Assembly: GCF_003201975.1 (NCBI RefSeq)
Contig: NZ_QJJQ01000001.1
Location: forward strand, 310,001-374,000
DNA length: 64,000 bases
DNA from: Pseudogracilibacillus auburnensis
GTDB lineage: Bacteria; Bacillota; Bacilli; Bacillales; Amphibacillaceae
Direction: 5' to 3'
Position 1 is the stretch's first letter. Every line of letters starts with the position of its first letter. Shown here one piece after another: positions 35,244 to 44,687 of this stretch. Below the pieces are notes generated by a model that saw nothing but the letters and a program-made list of their open reading frames with translations, had not been told where the DNA came from and did no database searches. A program made the translations under genes and the position numbers.

Positions 35244-36956
35244 TTGGCTAATAAAAATAACAAGCAAAGAAAAAGTGAAAAGTATTTTTCGGATAATACA
35301 ATGTGGGGGTTTGTTCATCGTTCTTTTACAAAATCAATGGGGTATACAGAAGAAGATATTCGAAAACCAGTCATTGGTATTTGTAATACATTTAGTGAAT
35401 TGAATAAATGTCATTCCCATTTTAATGAACTTGTTGAATACGTTAAACGTGGTGTTTGGCAAGCGGGAGGAGTGCCAATGGAATTTCCAACTATTTCAAT
35501 TGGGGAACCTTATGTTAAACCGACAACGATGTTACTAAGAAATCTAATGGCTATGGATACGGAAGAGATGATGAGGGCACATCCGATCGATGGTGTTGTA
35601 TTGATTGGTGGATGTGATAAAACAGTCCCAGCACAATTAATGGCTGCTGCAAGTGTGAACATTCCTGCTATTGTTTTAACAGGTGGACCGATGCTAAATG
35701 GACGATTAAATGGAGAAAACCTGGGTGCCTGTACAGATTGTTATCGTTTCACATTAGAGCATAAAGCAGGGAATTTAACTGACAATGAATTATCTGAAGT
35801 AGAAAATTCAATTTGTCGTAGTGATGGACATTGTATGGTTATGGGAACTGCAAGTACAATGGCTTCGATAGCGGAAGGTTTAGGTATGGCACTACCTGGA
35901 TGTGCAGCAATTCCAGCAGTTGATTCAAGACGCCGTCATATGTCAGAAATGACAGGGAAACAGATAGTTAAATTAGTAGTAAATGATATAAAGCCAAGAG
36001 ATATTATGACGAAGGAAGCAATTGAAAATGCGATAAAAGTAACAATGGCAAGTGGAGGTTCTACAAATGGAATTATTCATATTATTGCGATTGCCCAGCG
36101 CCTAGGGATGAAATTGCCTTTAGATACGTTTGATGAAATTAGTGCAAAGACTCCTTTTCTATTAAATGTTAGACCATCAGGAGAATATCAAATGGAAGAA
36201 TATTTTGAAGCGGGAGGGGTTCCTGCATTAATGAAGGAATTAGTACCATTATTACACGGAGATTGTTTAACTGTTACTGGAAAAACGGTTAAGGAAAACT
36301 TAGATGGAGTTTCCGTGAAAGATCCAAAAGTAATTTATAAGTTAGAAAACCCGATTGAGAAAGATGGAGGAATAGTTGTATTAAAAGGTAACTTAGCACC
36401 GAATGGCGCGTTAATTAAGAAAACTGCTGTAAGTGAAAAGTTTAAAAGACATAAAGGAAAAGCAGTAGTTTTTCATTCATTACAAGATTTACATAATAGA
36501 ATCGACGATCCAAATCTAGACGTAGATGAAGATAGTGTGCTCGTTTTACAGAACGTAGGACCAAAAGGTGCTCCAGGAATGCCAGAGGTTGGACAAATTC
36601 CAATTCCACAAAAATTATTAGAAAAAGGTGTCAGAGATATGGTTCGAATATCTGACGGTAGAATAAGTGGTACTTCTTATGGAACCCTTGTTGTTCATGC
36701 TGCTCCAGAGGCTGCGATCGGTGGACCTTTAGCCTTTGTCCAAGATGGTGATGAAATAGAGATTGATTTACAAGCCCACCGTTTACATCTTCGGGTTAAT
36801 GAAGAAGAATTAAATGAGCGAAAAGGTAATTGGACAATGCCAAAACAACATTATGATCGTGGATATGGTCTTTTGTTTGAGGAAAGAGTGCTTCAGGCAG
36901 ATTTAGGTTGTGACTTTGACTTTTTACTACCGAAGGAATTGCGACCAAAAAAATAA
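35244..36956 (+). CDS. IlvD/Edd family dehydratase (sugar acid type)
   Basis: This 570-residue enzyme has the three Fe-S cysteines expected of the family: [10 protein letters not shown] near 128, [10 protein letters not shown] near 160 and the ACTDC-type site nearby, with [14 protein letters not shown] near 193. The C-terminal half carries [20 protein letters not shown] near 470. Members dehydrate dihydroxy acids (IlvD) or aldonates such as arabonate and gluconate. The sugar-acid branch is favoured by the SDR and lactonase neighbours and by the absence of other isoleucine-valine genes. The start is TTG at 35244 behind AGGAGGG. The product would be a 2-keto-3-deoxy acid. Confidence 0.88.
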   Translation: MANKNNKQRKSEKYFSDNTMWGFVHRSFTKSMGYTEEDIRKPVIGICNTFSELNKCHSHFNELVEYVKRGVWQAGGVPMEFPTISIGEPYVKPTTMLLRNLMAMDTEEMMRAHPIDGVVLIGGCDKTVPAQLMAAASVNIPAIVLTGGPMLNGRLNGENLGACTDCYRFTLEHKAGNLTDNELSEVENSICRSDGHCMVMGTASTMASIAEGLGMALPGCAAIPAVDSRRRHMSEMTGKQIVKLVVNDIKPRDIMTKEAIENAIKVTMASGGSTNGIIHIIAIAQRLGMKLPLDTFDEISAKTPFLLNVRPSGEYQMEEYFEAGGVPALMKELVPLLHGDCLTVTGKTVKENLDGVSVKDPKVIYKLENPIEKDGGIVVLKGNLAPNGALIKKTAVSEKFKRHKGKAVVFHSLQDLHNRIDDPNLDVDEDSVLVLQNVGPKGAPGMPEVGQIPIPQKLLEKGVRDMVRISDGRISGTSYGTLVVHAAPEAAIGGPLAFVQDGDEIEIDLQAHRLHLRVNEEELNERKGNWTMPKQHYDRGYGLLFEERVLQADLGCDFDFLLPKELRPKK

Positions 36957-36978
36957 TATGTTAGAAAAGAGGGCTTAT

Positions 36979-37821
36979 ATGATTTTTGACTGTCATACAC
37001 ATTTATTTGGACCAGGTCATGTTAAAGGACCAATGAAGGCTGCTGCACAAAGAGCATGGGGAGAAGAACATGAATTAATTGCTTTACCAGAGGATCATTG
37101 GAAAAGTGTTAAAGACATTGATGGTGCGATTGTTTTAGCATTTGATGCTCCTGCAACTGGTATACAAGTCCCTAATGAGTATGTTTCGGAGTATGTAGCG
37201 CAAAAACCCGGTAAATTATTCGGCTTCGCTAGTGTAGACCCTAATAATGATCTTGCACCTTTTCAATTGGAGGAAACTATTAAAGGAATGGGTTTGAGTG
37301 GATTAAAACTAGGTCCAATTTATCAAAATTTTTATCCAGACGATCGCAAGCATTTTACGCTTTATGCAAAAGCAAACGAGCTTAATATTCCTATATTATT
37401 TCATCAAGGAACTTCTTTTGTTCCAGAAGGATATTTAGATGCATCACGTCCAGCAGCAATTGATCCAATTGCTAGAGCATTTCCAGATTTGAAAATTGTT
37501 ATTGCCCATATGGGACATCCATGGATTGGGGAATGTATTTCTGTTGTCCGTAAAAATCCAAATATGTATATGGACTTATCTGCATTGGGAGGACGGCCGT
37601 GGCAGTTTTATAATGCACTTGTCTTAGCAATGGAATATGGAGTTACCCATAAAATTTTATTAGGCTCAGATTATCCATTTTTCACAGCACATCAAACGAT
37701 GGACCTATTACGAAAAGTAAACGATGTCGCAGAAGGGACAAAAATGCCAAAAATAACAGATGAAATAATTGAAGATATTATTCATCGTAATACACCAGAA
37801 ATTTTAGGTTTGTTTAAATAA
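36979..37821 (+). CDS. Amidohydrolase-2 family metal-dependent hydrolase (COG2159)
   Basis: This 280-residue TIM-barrel enzyme has metal ligands in FDCHTHLFG at 3-11, ILFHQGTS near 138, IAHMGHPWIGE near 175 and the catalytic Asp in LLGSDYPFF near 230. Relatives include lactonases (fuconolactonase, 2-pyrone-4,6-dicarboxylate hydrolase) and decarboxylases of the ACMSD group. It could open a second lactone or decarboxylate an intermediate. The ATG at 36979 lies five bases after AGAGGG; other in-frame starts overlap the dehydratase gene. Only 22 bases separate it from that gene. Confidence 0.83.
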   Translation: MIFDCHTHLFGPGHVKGPMKAAAQRAWGEEHELIALPEDHWKSVKDIDGAIVLAFDAPATGIQVPNEYVSEYVAQKPGKLFGFASVDPNNDLAPFQLEETIKGMGLSGLKLGPIYQNFYPDDRKHFTLYAKANELNIPILFHQGTSFVPEGYLDASRPAAIDPIARAFPDLKIVIAHMGHPWIGECISVVRKNPNMYMDLSALGGRPWQFYNALVLAMEYGVTHKILLGSDYPFFTAHQTMDLLRKVNDVAEGTKMPKITDEIIEDIIHRNTPEILGLFK

Positions 37822-37910
37822 AAAAATAAGCAAGAAAAAATAGCGGTAATTGAAATTGACAAAAACTCATTCACTAATCCTGATTTAAGTAATAGAGAGG
37901 AAAGATTTGT

Positions 37911-39008
37911 ATGCAAATAAATGATTTGGATCTTTTAACGGATACACCGTTTGTAGCTGTTGATTTAGATGTGATAGAACGTAATATTACATCAATAGCA
38001 AAGCTTGCTAAAGAAGCTAGAGTAAAATTACGCCCTCATACAAAAACTCACAAAAGTCCTTATGTAGCTAAAAAACAATTGGAAGCAGGGGCTTCGGGGA
38101 TAACAGTAGCTACTTTAGGGGAAGCCGAAGTAATGGCTAATAGCGGTATAAATGATATTTTAATTGCATTTCCATTAGTAGGTAAGCAAAAATTAAACCG
38201 ATTTAGCCGTTTATTACACCATGCAGACTTAATGGTCGCCTTTGATGATATAGTTGTTGGCCAAGGAATAAACGAGGTGGGCGAATACCATCGAAAAAAA
38301 ATACCTGTGTACATTGATGTGGATACTGGTTTAGGACGAATGGGTAGAGATCCAGAAGAAAGTGTTGTCCATATATTAGAAATCGCAAAACTTCCTTTCC
38401 TTGAAATCAAAGGATTAATGAGTCATACAGGACATGCATATAAAGAAGGAAGCGAAGAAGCTATCTTAAATGTTGCAATAGAGGATGCAACTCTTATGCA
38501 TCAAACGAAAATCGAACTAGAAAGAAAGGGTTTACATATACCGGAAATTAGTGTGGGAGCAACAGCTACAGCACGATTTATCAAAGAAATTCCTTATGCA
38601 ACGGAAATGAGACCAGGAATGTATGTGTATAATGACAGATTTGTTATGTCGACTGGTGGAGCAAAGGAAGAAGATTGTGCGGTTAGTATTTTTGCTACAG
38701 TAGTTTCAAAGCCAAATAATGATAGATTTATTATTGATGCGGGGAGCAAAACATTGGCAGCCGATGTATTCTGGCATGGCGGTCATGGTCAGATTCGAGG
38801 CCATGATAATTTAGTCATTAAATCATTGTCAGAAGAACATGGAACAGTAGAAATTCAAGGGAAAACGGGTTTGTCTATCGGTGATGTGATTGAAATCATT
38901 CCGAACCATATTTGTCCGTCTATAAACCTTGCGGATGAAATGTATGGATTTAGAAAAGGGATTTTAGAACGAATGATACCAATTAGTGGTAGGGGGAAAA
39001 ATAGATAG
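37911..39008 (+). CDS. DSD1/D-threonine-aldolase fold-type III PLP enzyme
   Basis: This 365-residue enzyme has the alanine-racemase-like barrel with PLP lysine in RPHTKTHK at 41-48 and a C-terminal metal site PNHICPS (His333, Cys335). In known family members a His-x-Cys pair binds zinc in D-serine dehydratases, whereas D-threonine aldolases use His and Asp. That favours deaminating elimination of a D-3-hydroxy-amino acid over aldol cleavage. D-glucosaminate-type dehydratases are an attractive option here, but that is inference. It precedes a D-aminoacylase gene by 31 bases. Confidence 0.85.
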   Translation: MQINDLDLLTDTPFVAVDLDVIERNITSIAKLAKEARVKLRPHTKTHKSPYVAKKQLEAGASGITVATLGEAEVMANSGINDILIAFPLVGKQKLNRFSRLLHHADLMVAFDDIVVGQGINEVGEYHRKKIPVYIDVDTGLGRMGRDPEESVVHILEIAKLPFLEIKGLMSHTGHAYKEGSEEAILNVAIEDATLMHQTKIELERKGLHIPEISVGATATARFIKEIPYATEMRPGMYVYNDRFVMSTGGAKEEDCAVSIFATVVSKPNNDRFIIDAGSKTLAADVFWHGGHGQIRGHDNLVIKSLSEEHGTVEIQGKTGLSIGDVIEIIPNHICPSINLADEMYGFRKGILERMIPISGRGKNR

Positions 39009-39039
39009 TAAAAATTTTCTACAAAGAAAGAGTGGGTTG

Positions 39040-40587
39040 ATGATGTACTTTGACACAATAATTGCTAATGGAACGGTAATCGATGGAACAGGGGCACCAA
39101 GAATAAAGGCTGATATCGGTATTATCGGGGAAAAAATTGCTGCAATAGGTGATTTATCAAGAGCTATTTCAGAAGAACTGATTGATGCAACGGGAAAAAT
39201 GATTTCTCCAGGTTTTATCGATGTTCATGTGCACTCCGAACTGGAATTACTAGGTGGGATAGATCAATATGCCCCTCTTAAAATGGGAGTAACTACACAA
39301 TTATCTAGTCCAGATGGATTTTCATGGGCTATTTTAAATAAAGATAAATTAAAAGAAGTACAAGAATATTTACATGTATTTTATAAAGATTCTAGATTGA
39401 AATTAACGAATGATATGACTTTAAATGATTTTTTAACACTTTTTGATGGAAACATCCCCTCTAATTTAGTATTACAAGTTCCTCATTTGTCTGTAAGGGT
39501 TGAAGTGATGGGGTGGGATAATCGTTCAGCAACGGATGATGAATTAGTAAAAATGGAACTATTAGTAAGGGATTGGATGGAAGCGGGAGCAGTTTCGTTT
39601 TGTACTGGTTTAGAGTATGAACCTATGCGTCATGCGGATACGAGAGAGCTTATTCAGCTATCCAAAGTAGCTGCGCAATATGGTGGTATCTATGTCGCTC
39701 ATCAAAGAGGATATGGTGACAATGTTGAAGTAGGGTGTCAGGAAACATATGCTATTGCGAAAGAAGCAAATATTCCTGTTCATATTTCTCATTTTACAGT
39801 GGATCAACAAGCAGAGACGGAAATAAATAAAGGGATAGAGCAGCATATCGATGTGACATTTGATATGTATCCTTATCCTGCTGGATGTACCCATTTATTA
39901 ATGGGATTACCAGTTCATTTGCAATCGGGAACACCACAAGAAGTAAAAGCAAGATTAAAAGACCAAAAGATTCGTAAAGAAATGACGGAACATTTAACTA
40001 AAACATTCCCATTGGACAGAGTTGTCTTTGCAGCGGTTGGAAGCGAGAAACCAACTGGTTGGGAAGGGAAATCTTTAGGACAAGTAATGGAACAATTCGG
40101 AATGAATGTAACTGACACTGTTTGTGAGATTTTATTGGAAACTGATTTACAGGCATTAATGATTTATCATTGGCTACCTGAACGTATTCCATTTTTAGAA
40201 AAAACGTTTAAACATCCTCTTCATATGGTCGCAACAGACGGAATTTATGTCGGAAAAAGACCACATCCTAGAGGTTTTGGCAGTTTTGCTAAAGTACTTG
40301 ATGAATATGTACGTAAAAATCGATGGCTTACTTATGAACAAGCAATCTATAAAATGAGTGGTTTCCCTGCAACAAGATTTAATATTAAATGGCGAGGGAT
40401 GTTAAAAGAAAACTATTTTGCAGATATAGTAGTTTTTGATCCTAACTTAGTATCAGGACCTGCGACTTTTGAAAATGCCAGACAAGATCCTAAAGGTATT
40501 GATTATGTTTTTGTTAATGGAAAAGTAGCTGTAGAAAAAGGTAAAGCAACGTCAAACTTAAATGGAAAAATAGTAAACACGAAATAA
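39040..40587 (+). CDS. N-acyl-D-amino-acid deacylase (D-aminoacylase) family amidohydrolase
   Basis: This 515-residue enzyme opens FDTIIANGTVIDGTGAPRIK, typical of D-aminoacylases, with metal motif GFIDVHVHSELELL near 67. VAHQRGYGDN lies near 225, PVHISHF near 250, VATDGIYVGKRPHPRGFGSF near 400 with the catalytic Asp, and MSGFPATRFN near 440. It removes an acyl group from the nitrogen of a D-configured amino acid or similar amino-sugar acid. Two adjacent ATGs (39040, 39043) fit; a short in-frame extension to 38986 overlaps the preceding gene. It stands next to the DSD1-type enzyme and RidA, a sequence deacylate, deaminate, clear imine. Confidence 0.85.
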   Translation: MMYFDTIIANGTVIDGTGAPRIKADIGIIGEKIAAIGDLSRAISEELIDATGKMISPGFIDVHVHSELELLGGIDQYAPLKMGVTTQLSSPDGFSWAILNKDKLKEVQEYLHVFYKDSRLKLTNDMTLNDFLTLFDGNIPSNLVLQVPHLSVRVEVMGWDNRSATDDELVKMELLVRDWMEAGAVSFCTGLEYEPMRHADTRELIQLSKVAAQYGGIYVAHQRGYGDNVEVGCQETYAIAKEANIPVHISHFTVDQQAETEINKGIEQHIDVTFDMYPYPAGCTHLLMGLPVHLQSGTPQEVKARLKDQKIRKEMTEHLTKTFPLDRVVFAAVGSEKPTGWEGKSLGQVMEQFGMNVTDTVCEILLETDLQALMIYHWLPERIPFLEKTFKHPLHMVATDGIYVGKRPHPRGFGSFAKVLDEYVRKNRWLTYEQAIYKMSGFPATRFNIKWRGMLKENYFADIVVFDPNLVSGPATFENARQDPKGIDYVFVNGKVAVEKGKATSNLNGKIVNTK

Positions 40588-40600
40588 GTAGGTGGAGAAT

Positions 40601-41065
40601 ATGAACCGAAAAATATTTGAGGAAATAAAACAAAGCTTTGGATATAAACCTACAGTAAGTGTAGGAACAAAACCATACGTAGGAATAAAGGTAGATGGAA
40701 ATACAGTTTATGTTTCGGGAAATATAGCCTTTTCAAATGGTGAAGTTCTGTATAAAGGTAGAATTGGTGAGACATTGTCAGTTGAAGAAGGCAAGAAATC
40801 AGCTCAACTTGCAATGATAAACTGTCTTGATATTTTAGATAATGAAGTTGGCTTAGAAAAAGTAGAAACGATATTAAAAGTAACAGGTTATTTATGTTGT
40901 GCGGATCAAGTAACCGAACATCCAGATATGATGAATGCTGCTAGTCAACTTTTAGTCGATATTTTTGGTGAAGCGGGGAAGCACGCTAGGGCGGCACTTG
41001 GTATGCATACACTGCCTTTAGGAGCTTCTGTTGAAATAGAATTCACTGCTAAATTGAAACCCTAA
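40601..41065 (+). CDS. RidA/YjgF/UK114 family enamine-imine deaminase
   Basis: This 154-residue Rid protein keeps the carboxylate-binding Arg (Arg130) in HARAALGMHTLPLGASVEIE, the characteristic C-terminal stretch, and VYVSGNIAF near residue 35. RidA speeds hydrolysis of reactive enamine and imine intermediates released by PLP dehydratases. The length is about 25 residues above typical RidA, as in the YjgH/Rid4-7-like branches. The ATG at 40601 follows GGTGGAG. It lies 13 bases after the deacylase gene, which supports the presence of a PLP eliminase step (37911 gene) in the pathway. Confidence 0.87.
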   Translation: MNRKIFEEIKQSFGYKPTVSVGTKPYVGIKVDGNTVYVSGNIAFSNGEVLYKGRIGETLSVEEGKKSAQLAMINCLDILDNEVGLEKVETILKVTGYLCCADQVTEHPDMMNAASQLLVDIFGEAGKHARAALGMHTLPLGASVEIEFTAKLKP

Positions 41066-41176
41066 CAATATTTCAATTGTGAAGGTATCGTTGATATATT
41101 CGTAGATATAGCTGTATAGATAAAAAAGTGTCCAAAAATCATTTTAAATAAATAAATTACCTTTGGAGGGAAACTA

Positions 41177-42070
41177 TTGAAACTTTTAACAATTAAAAAA
41201 AATAAAGTACAGTCTTTAGGAGTAAAAACAGCAAGAGGAATTATTGATATTGAAAAAGCACTAGTAAATCACCCTAATGAACATATTTCCGCTAATGTCA
41301 CGGAAGTTATTAAAGGAGGTCAAGAAACGGTATCAGAGCTACAAAAATATATTGATAGTTTGCCAGAAGAAGAGCAATCTTATCTTATCCAAGAAAATGA
41401 GGTAGCTTGGGGATCACCAGTACCTAAACCAAATAAAATTATATGTGTTGGGTTAAACTACCGAAAGCACGCGGATGAAACAGGTTCCCCGTACCCAGAA
41501 ACGCCGATCTTATTTCCGAAATATCATAATGCACTAGCAGCTCATCAAGATGAAATTGTGATTCCGAAAGTGACGAACAAGCTTGATTATGAAGTAGAAT
41601 TAGGGATCGTTATTGGAAAAAAGGCGAAAAATATATCTAAAGAAGAAGCACTTGATCATGTATTTGGCTATGTTACGGCAAATGATTTATCGGCAAGGGA
41701 TTTACAATTTGTAAGTTCCCAGTGGCTGCTTGGGAAATCATGCGATGGTTTTAGTCCAGTTGGACCATATGTAGTGACGAGTGATGAAGTGGGAAACCCG
41801 AATAATTTAAAATTAAAGACGTATGTTAACGGAGAAGAAAGACAAAACTCTAATACGGCAGATATGATTTTTTATTGCGATGAAATTATTAGTTACATTT
41901 CTGACTATATGACTTTAATTCCTGGTGATATTATTTTAACTGGAACACCAGAAGGAGTAATATTTGGTTATCCAGAGGAAAAACAAGTATATTTACAATC
42001 TGGGGATGAAGTAACTGTTGAAATAGAGAAGGTGGGACGGTTAACAAACAAATTTGTAGAAGACAAATAG
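41177..42070 (+). CDS. Fumarylacetoacetate hydrolase (FAH) family protein
   Basis: This 297-residue protein has the FAH catalytic domain from about residue 88 (IICVGLNYRKHADETG). Metal ligands lie in DYEVELGIVIG near 140 and ANDLSARDLQ near 172, and ILTGTPEGVIFG near 257 follows. Members hydrolyse or decarboxylate 2,4-diketo acids; one group cleaves 2,4-diketo-3-deoxy sugar acids from rhamnose or fucose to pyruvate and a hydroxy acid. In this cluster it is the best candidate for the final C-C cleavage. Start TTG at 41177 after GGAGGG. A gap of 111 bases precedes it. Confidence 0.88.
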   Translation: MKLLTIKKNKVQSLGVKTARGIIDIEKALVNHPNEHISANVTEVIKGGQETVSELQKYIDSLPEEEQSYLIQENEVAWGSPVPKPNKIICVGLNYRKHADETGSPYPETPILFPKYHNALAAHQDEIVIPKVTNKLDYEVELGIVIGKKAKNISKEEALDHVFGYVTANDLSARDLQFVSSQWLLGKSCDGFSPVGPYVVTSDEVGNPNNLKLKTYVNGEERQNSNTADMIFYCDEIISYISDYMTLIPGDIILTGTPEGVIFGYPEEKQVYLQSGDEVTVEIEKVGRLTNKFVEDK

Positions 42071-42075
42071 TGAAT

Positions 42076-42138
42076 AAAATCTGCTGCTAAAAGGCGTTGG
42101 CTTGAAATTTTTGGCTCAGCTTCTACGCAGCAGATTTT
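42076..42138. terminator. Bidirectional terminator at the end of the catabolic cluster
   Basis: AAAATCTGCTGC (42076-42087) and GCAGCAGATTTT (42127-42138) pair over twelve bases around a long loop, followed by TAATT. It also serves the convergent GNAT gene. Confidence 0.75.
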
Positions 42139-42141
42139 TAA

Positions 42142-42597
42142 TTAACGAAATTTTTTCTCAAACATAATCATATCTAATGCTTGAATGCCATTTTCATAGA
42201 TTGGCTTTGGGTATTTTTTAAAGAAATCTTTTTTTATTTCGGACATTCGAAATCCAGCTTTCTGATAAAATGCTATATTTTCGATACTTGAATTAGCTGT
42301 TCCAACAATCATTTTTGAGTAACCTCTATTTTGATAAATAGTACATGCATCACTCAAAATTAATTTTCCTATACCTTTCCCGCGATAATTTGGATCTATT
42401 GCAATGTTTTTAAGTTCTACTACTAGCTCTATAGGAAACGTAAATAACGCCACACCTACGATTTTATTTTCATATTCGATGGCAAACATTTCACCCTCAT
42501 GAATATATTCATTAATTATTTCTTCACTTTCGTCCGCAAGAAGTAATAAGTTTAAATAGGCTGACCTATTCTCTGTTGAAACAGGTATTAATTTCAT
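42142..42597 (-). CDS. GNAT family N-acetyltransferase
   Basis: This 151-residue acetyl-CoA dependent transferase has the core LKNIAIDPNYRGKGIGKLIL near residue 62, with the pyrophosphate-binding RGKGIG. A following segment reads MIVGTANSSIENIAFYQKAGFRM. GAGAGGAG precedes the ATG. It is monocistronic and convergent with the catabolic cluster. The substrate cannot be inferred. Confidence 0.88.
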   Translation of the reverse strand: MKLIPVSTENRSAYLNLLLLADESEEIINEYIHEGEMFAIEYENKIVGVALFTFPIELVVELKNIAIDPNYRGKGIGKLILSDACTIYQNRGYSKMIVGTANSSIENIAFYQKAGFRMSEIKKDFFKKYPKPIYENGIQALDMIMFEKKFR

Positions 42598-42662
42598 ATG
42601 AATTGCTCCTCTCCATTAAACAAAAAAGATAATAGTGTTTAACATTTGGTTTCAATAAATTG

Positions 42663-43373
42663 TTATGTCAAAATTAGTGGATCATTTGTAATTAAACCAT
42701 CCACTCCCATTTTTTTATACTCAAGTGCTATTTTTAGATTGTTTACAGTATAAATATTTACCTCTACATTTCGATTTCTTGCCTGATGGATCATCTCTTT
42801 ATCTACATAAAAATGATTAGGATGGATACTATGAATATTTATTCCTGTATTTGAAATATAATCAAATAGATGAATTAAATTCATATGAAAAAGGAGTCCG
42901 ATTTTTGCTTGCGGATCTAGCATCGCCAGTCGTTTTAAACTAAGATGATCAAAGGAAGAATAAACGACACGTCCTTGAAAATTATGACGATAAACGACAT
43001 CCAACACTTTTTGCTCAAGATTTTCGGGAATAATTGGTCCGTTCTTTAATTCGATATGTAAAATGATAGGGGTATTTCCAATGAACTGGAGAACTTCTTC
43101 TAGTGTCGGAATCGTTTCATTTTTATATTTTTTATGAAAATAGGAGCCGAAATCATGCTTTTTTACTTCTTTTAGCGTTAAATTATGTATATAACCTTTT
43201 CCATTACTTGTTCGATTAATCGTTGCGTCATGACAAATAACAGGAATGTTATCTTTAGATAATCGAACATCCAATTCAATGGCGTCCGCTCCTTGTTCTA
43301 TTGCTTTTTTAAAAGCAGCAATTGTATTTTCCGGGGCATAAGTGGAAGCTCCCCGATGAGCAATGATCTTCAT
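42663..43373 (-). CDS. Glycerophosphodiester phosphodiesterase
   Basis: This 236-residue cytosolic GDPD (UgpQ type) has HRGASTYAPENTIAAF at residues 6-21 and IELDVRLSKD...VICHD near 40-55, which together give the catalytic His pair, Glu and Asp. It splits glycerophosphodiesters from phospholipid turnover into sn-glycerol-3-phosphate and an alcohol. The ATG at 43373 follows AAAGTAGGTG; a GTG at 43382 lies inside that site. It follows the msmX-like ATPase gene on the same strand, after a terminator. UgpC and MsmX ATPases are close relatives, so a Ugp-type link is possible. Confidence 0.92.
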   Translation of the reverse strand: MKIIAHRGASTYAPENTIAAFKKAIEQGADAIELDVRLSKDNIPVICHDATINRTSNGKGYIHNLTLKEVKKHDFGSYFHKKYKNETIPTLEEVLQFIGNTPIILHIELKNGPIIPENLEQKVLDVVYRHNFQGRVVYSSFDHLSLKRLAMLDPQAKIGLLFHMNLIHLFDYISNTGINIHSIHPNHFYVDKEMIHQARNRNVEVNIYTVNNLKIALEYKKMGVDGLITNDPLILT

Positions 43374-43410
43374 GATATACACCTACTTTATAAAAAGTAT
43401 ATGTAGAAAA

Positions 43411-43447
43411 TTAAAATCGAACCCCCTACTTATTTGTAAGAGGTTCG
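43411..43447 (-). terminator. Terminator after the msmX-like gene
   Basis: Read leftwards, CGAACCTC pairs with GGGGTTCG around a loop of about 13 bases and is followed by ATTTTAATTTT. Confidence 0.7.
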
Positions 43448-43453
43448 TGTGTC

Positions 43454-44551
43454 CTACTTTATTTTAAGCTCTGTATCAGGGTCGAAAAAGTGGCTATTAT
43501 CCATATCAAAATGTAATTTTAATTTCGAGCCTGCTATAATACCAGTACGAGCATCAATTCTTGAGACGACGTTTTGCCCGTTTACTTCACCGTACACGAC
43601 TGTTTCTGATCCCATCAATTCTGCAACGTCAACCGTAATATCTATATTTGTATCACTAGACAATTCTGGTTTAGCCGTTGCATCATAAATATCTTCAGGA
43701 CGAATGCCAAGAATAACATTTTTATTTGTAAATCCTTTATCTTCAAGTACTTTCCATTTATCGGCAGGGAGTTTTACTGCTACATCACCTAATTGAATAT
43801 GCCCATTTTCGACTTTCCCATTTAAAAAGTTCATCGCAGGCGATCCGATAAATCCACCGACAAAAACATTTTCTGGATTATCATAAATTTCTTTCGGCGA
43901 TCCAACTTGTTGAATAATTCCATCTTTCATGACAACAAGTCTTGTCGCCATCGTCATCGCTTCTGTTTGGTCGTGTGTGACATAAATCGTTGTCGTCTGT
44001 AGGCGACGATGAAGCTTTTGGATTTCAGCACGCATTTGCACGCGAAGTTTTGCATCTAGATTCGATAATGGCTCGTCCATTAAAAATACTTTCGGATCAC
44101 GGACAATCGCTCTTCCTAAAGCAACACGCTGACGCTGACCGCCTGATAACGCTTTTGGTTTCCGATCTAAAAAGTCTTCCAATCCTAAAATTTTTGCTGC
44201 ATTATCGACTCGTTCTTTAATTTCGGCTTTTTTAAACTTACGTAACTTTAATCCGAACGCCATATTATCATACACATTCATATGTGGATAGAGGGCATAG
44301 TTTTGAAACACCATGGCAATATCACGATCTTTCGGAGCGACATCATTCATTAAAACATCATCGATATATAGTTCTCCATCCGAAATTTCTTCTAATCCAG
44401 CGATCATTCGCAGTGTCGTCGATTTTCCACACCCGGAAGGTCCAACAAATACGATAAATTCCTTATCTTCAATATGTAAATTAAAATCCTTTACTGCTAC
44501 TACGTCTTTACCATACACTTTTTTAATATGGTTTAATTTAAGTTCTGCCAT
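43454..44551 (-). CDS. msmX: Multi-sugar ABC transporter ATPase (MsmX/UgpC family)
   Basis: This 365-residue CUT1 ATPase has Walker [10 protein letters not shown] near 38, [13 protein letters not shown] at the Q-loop, signature LSGGQRQR near 135, Walker [17 protein letters not shown] near 158 and a C-terminal TOBE regulatory domain (about 240-365, with ILGIRPEDI). In Bacillus MsmX energises several CUT1 importers lacking their own ATPase. The two importer parts without ATPase in this window (30358-33498 and the orphan binding protein at 20051) fit that role. The ATG at 44551 follows GGGGGAT; an in-frame TTG at 44566 overlaps that site. Confidence 0.93.
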   Translation of the reverse strand: MAELKLNHIKKVYGKDVVAVKDFNLHIEDKEFIVFVGPSGCGKSTTLRMIAGLEEISDGELYIDDVLMNDVAPKDRDIAMVFQNYALYPHMNVYDNMAFGLKLRKFKKAEIKERVDNAAKILGLEDFLDRKPKALSGGQRQRVALGRAIVRDPKVFLMDEPLSNLDAKLRVQMRAEIQKLHRRLQTTTIYVTHDQTEAMTMATRLVVMKDGIIQQVGSPKEIYDNPENVFVGGFIGSPAMNFLNGKVENGHIQLGDVAVKLPADKWKVLEDKGFTNKNVILGIRPEDIYDATAKPELSSDTNIDITVDVAELMGSETVVYGEVNGQNVVSRIDARTGIIAGSKLKLHFDMDNSHFFDPDTELKIK

Positions 44552-44594
44552 TTCTTCATCCCCCAAAATCTAATGTTACATTCATTGTAAGAAA

Positions 44595-44608
44595 TGAAAA
44601 CGTTTTTT
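44595..44608. promoter_or_regulatory. Weak cre-like site upstream of msmX
   Basis: TGAAAACGTTTTTT matches the 5' half and centre of the cre consensus but ends TT in place of CA. It lies 45 bases upstream of the msmX start. Confidence 0.3.
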
Positions 44609-44687
44609 TATATGGGAAACGTGCACAAAGATTTTTTTCCTTTTCGTGCAATCTGACAAGAAATCCTCGCGCCAGGCTCTCTTCGTG

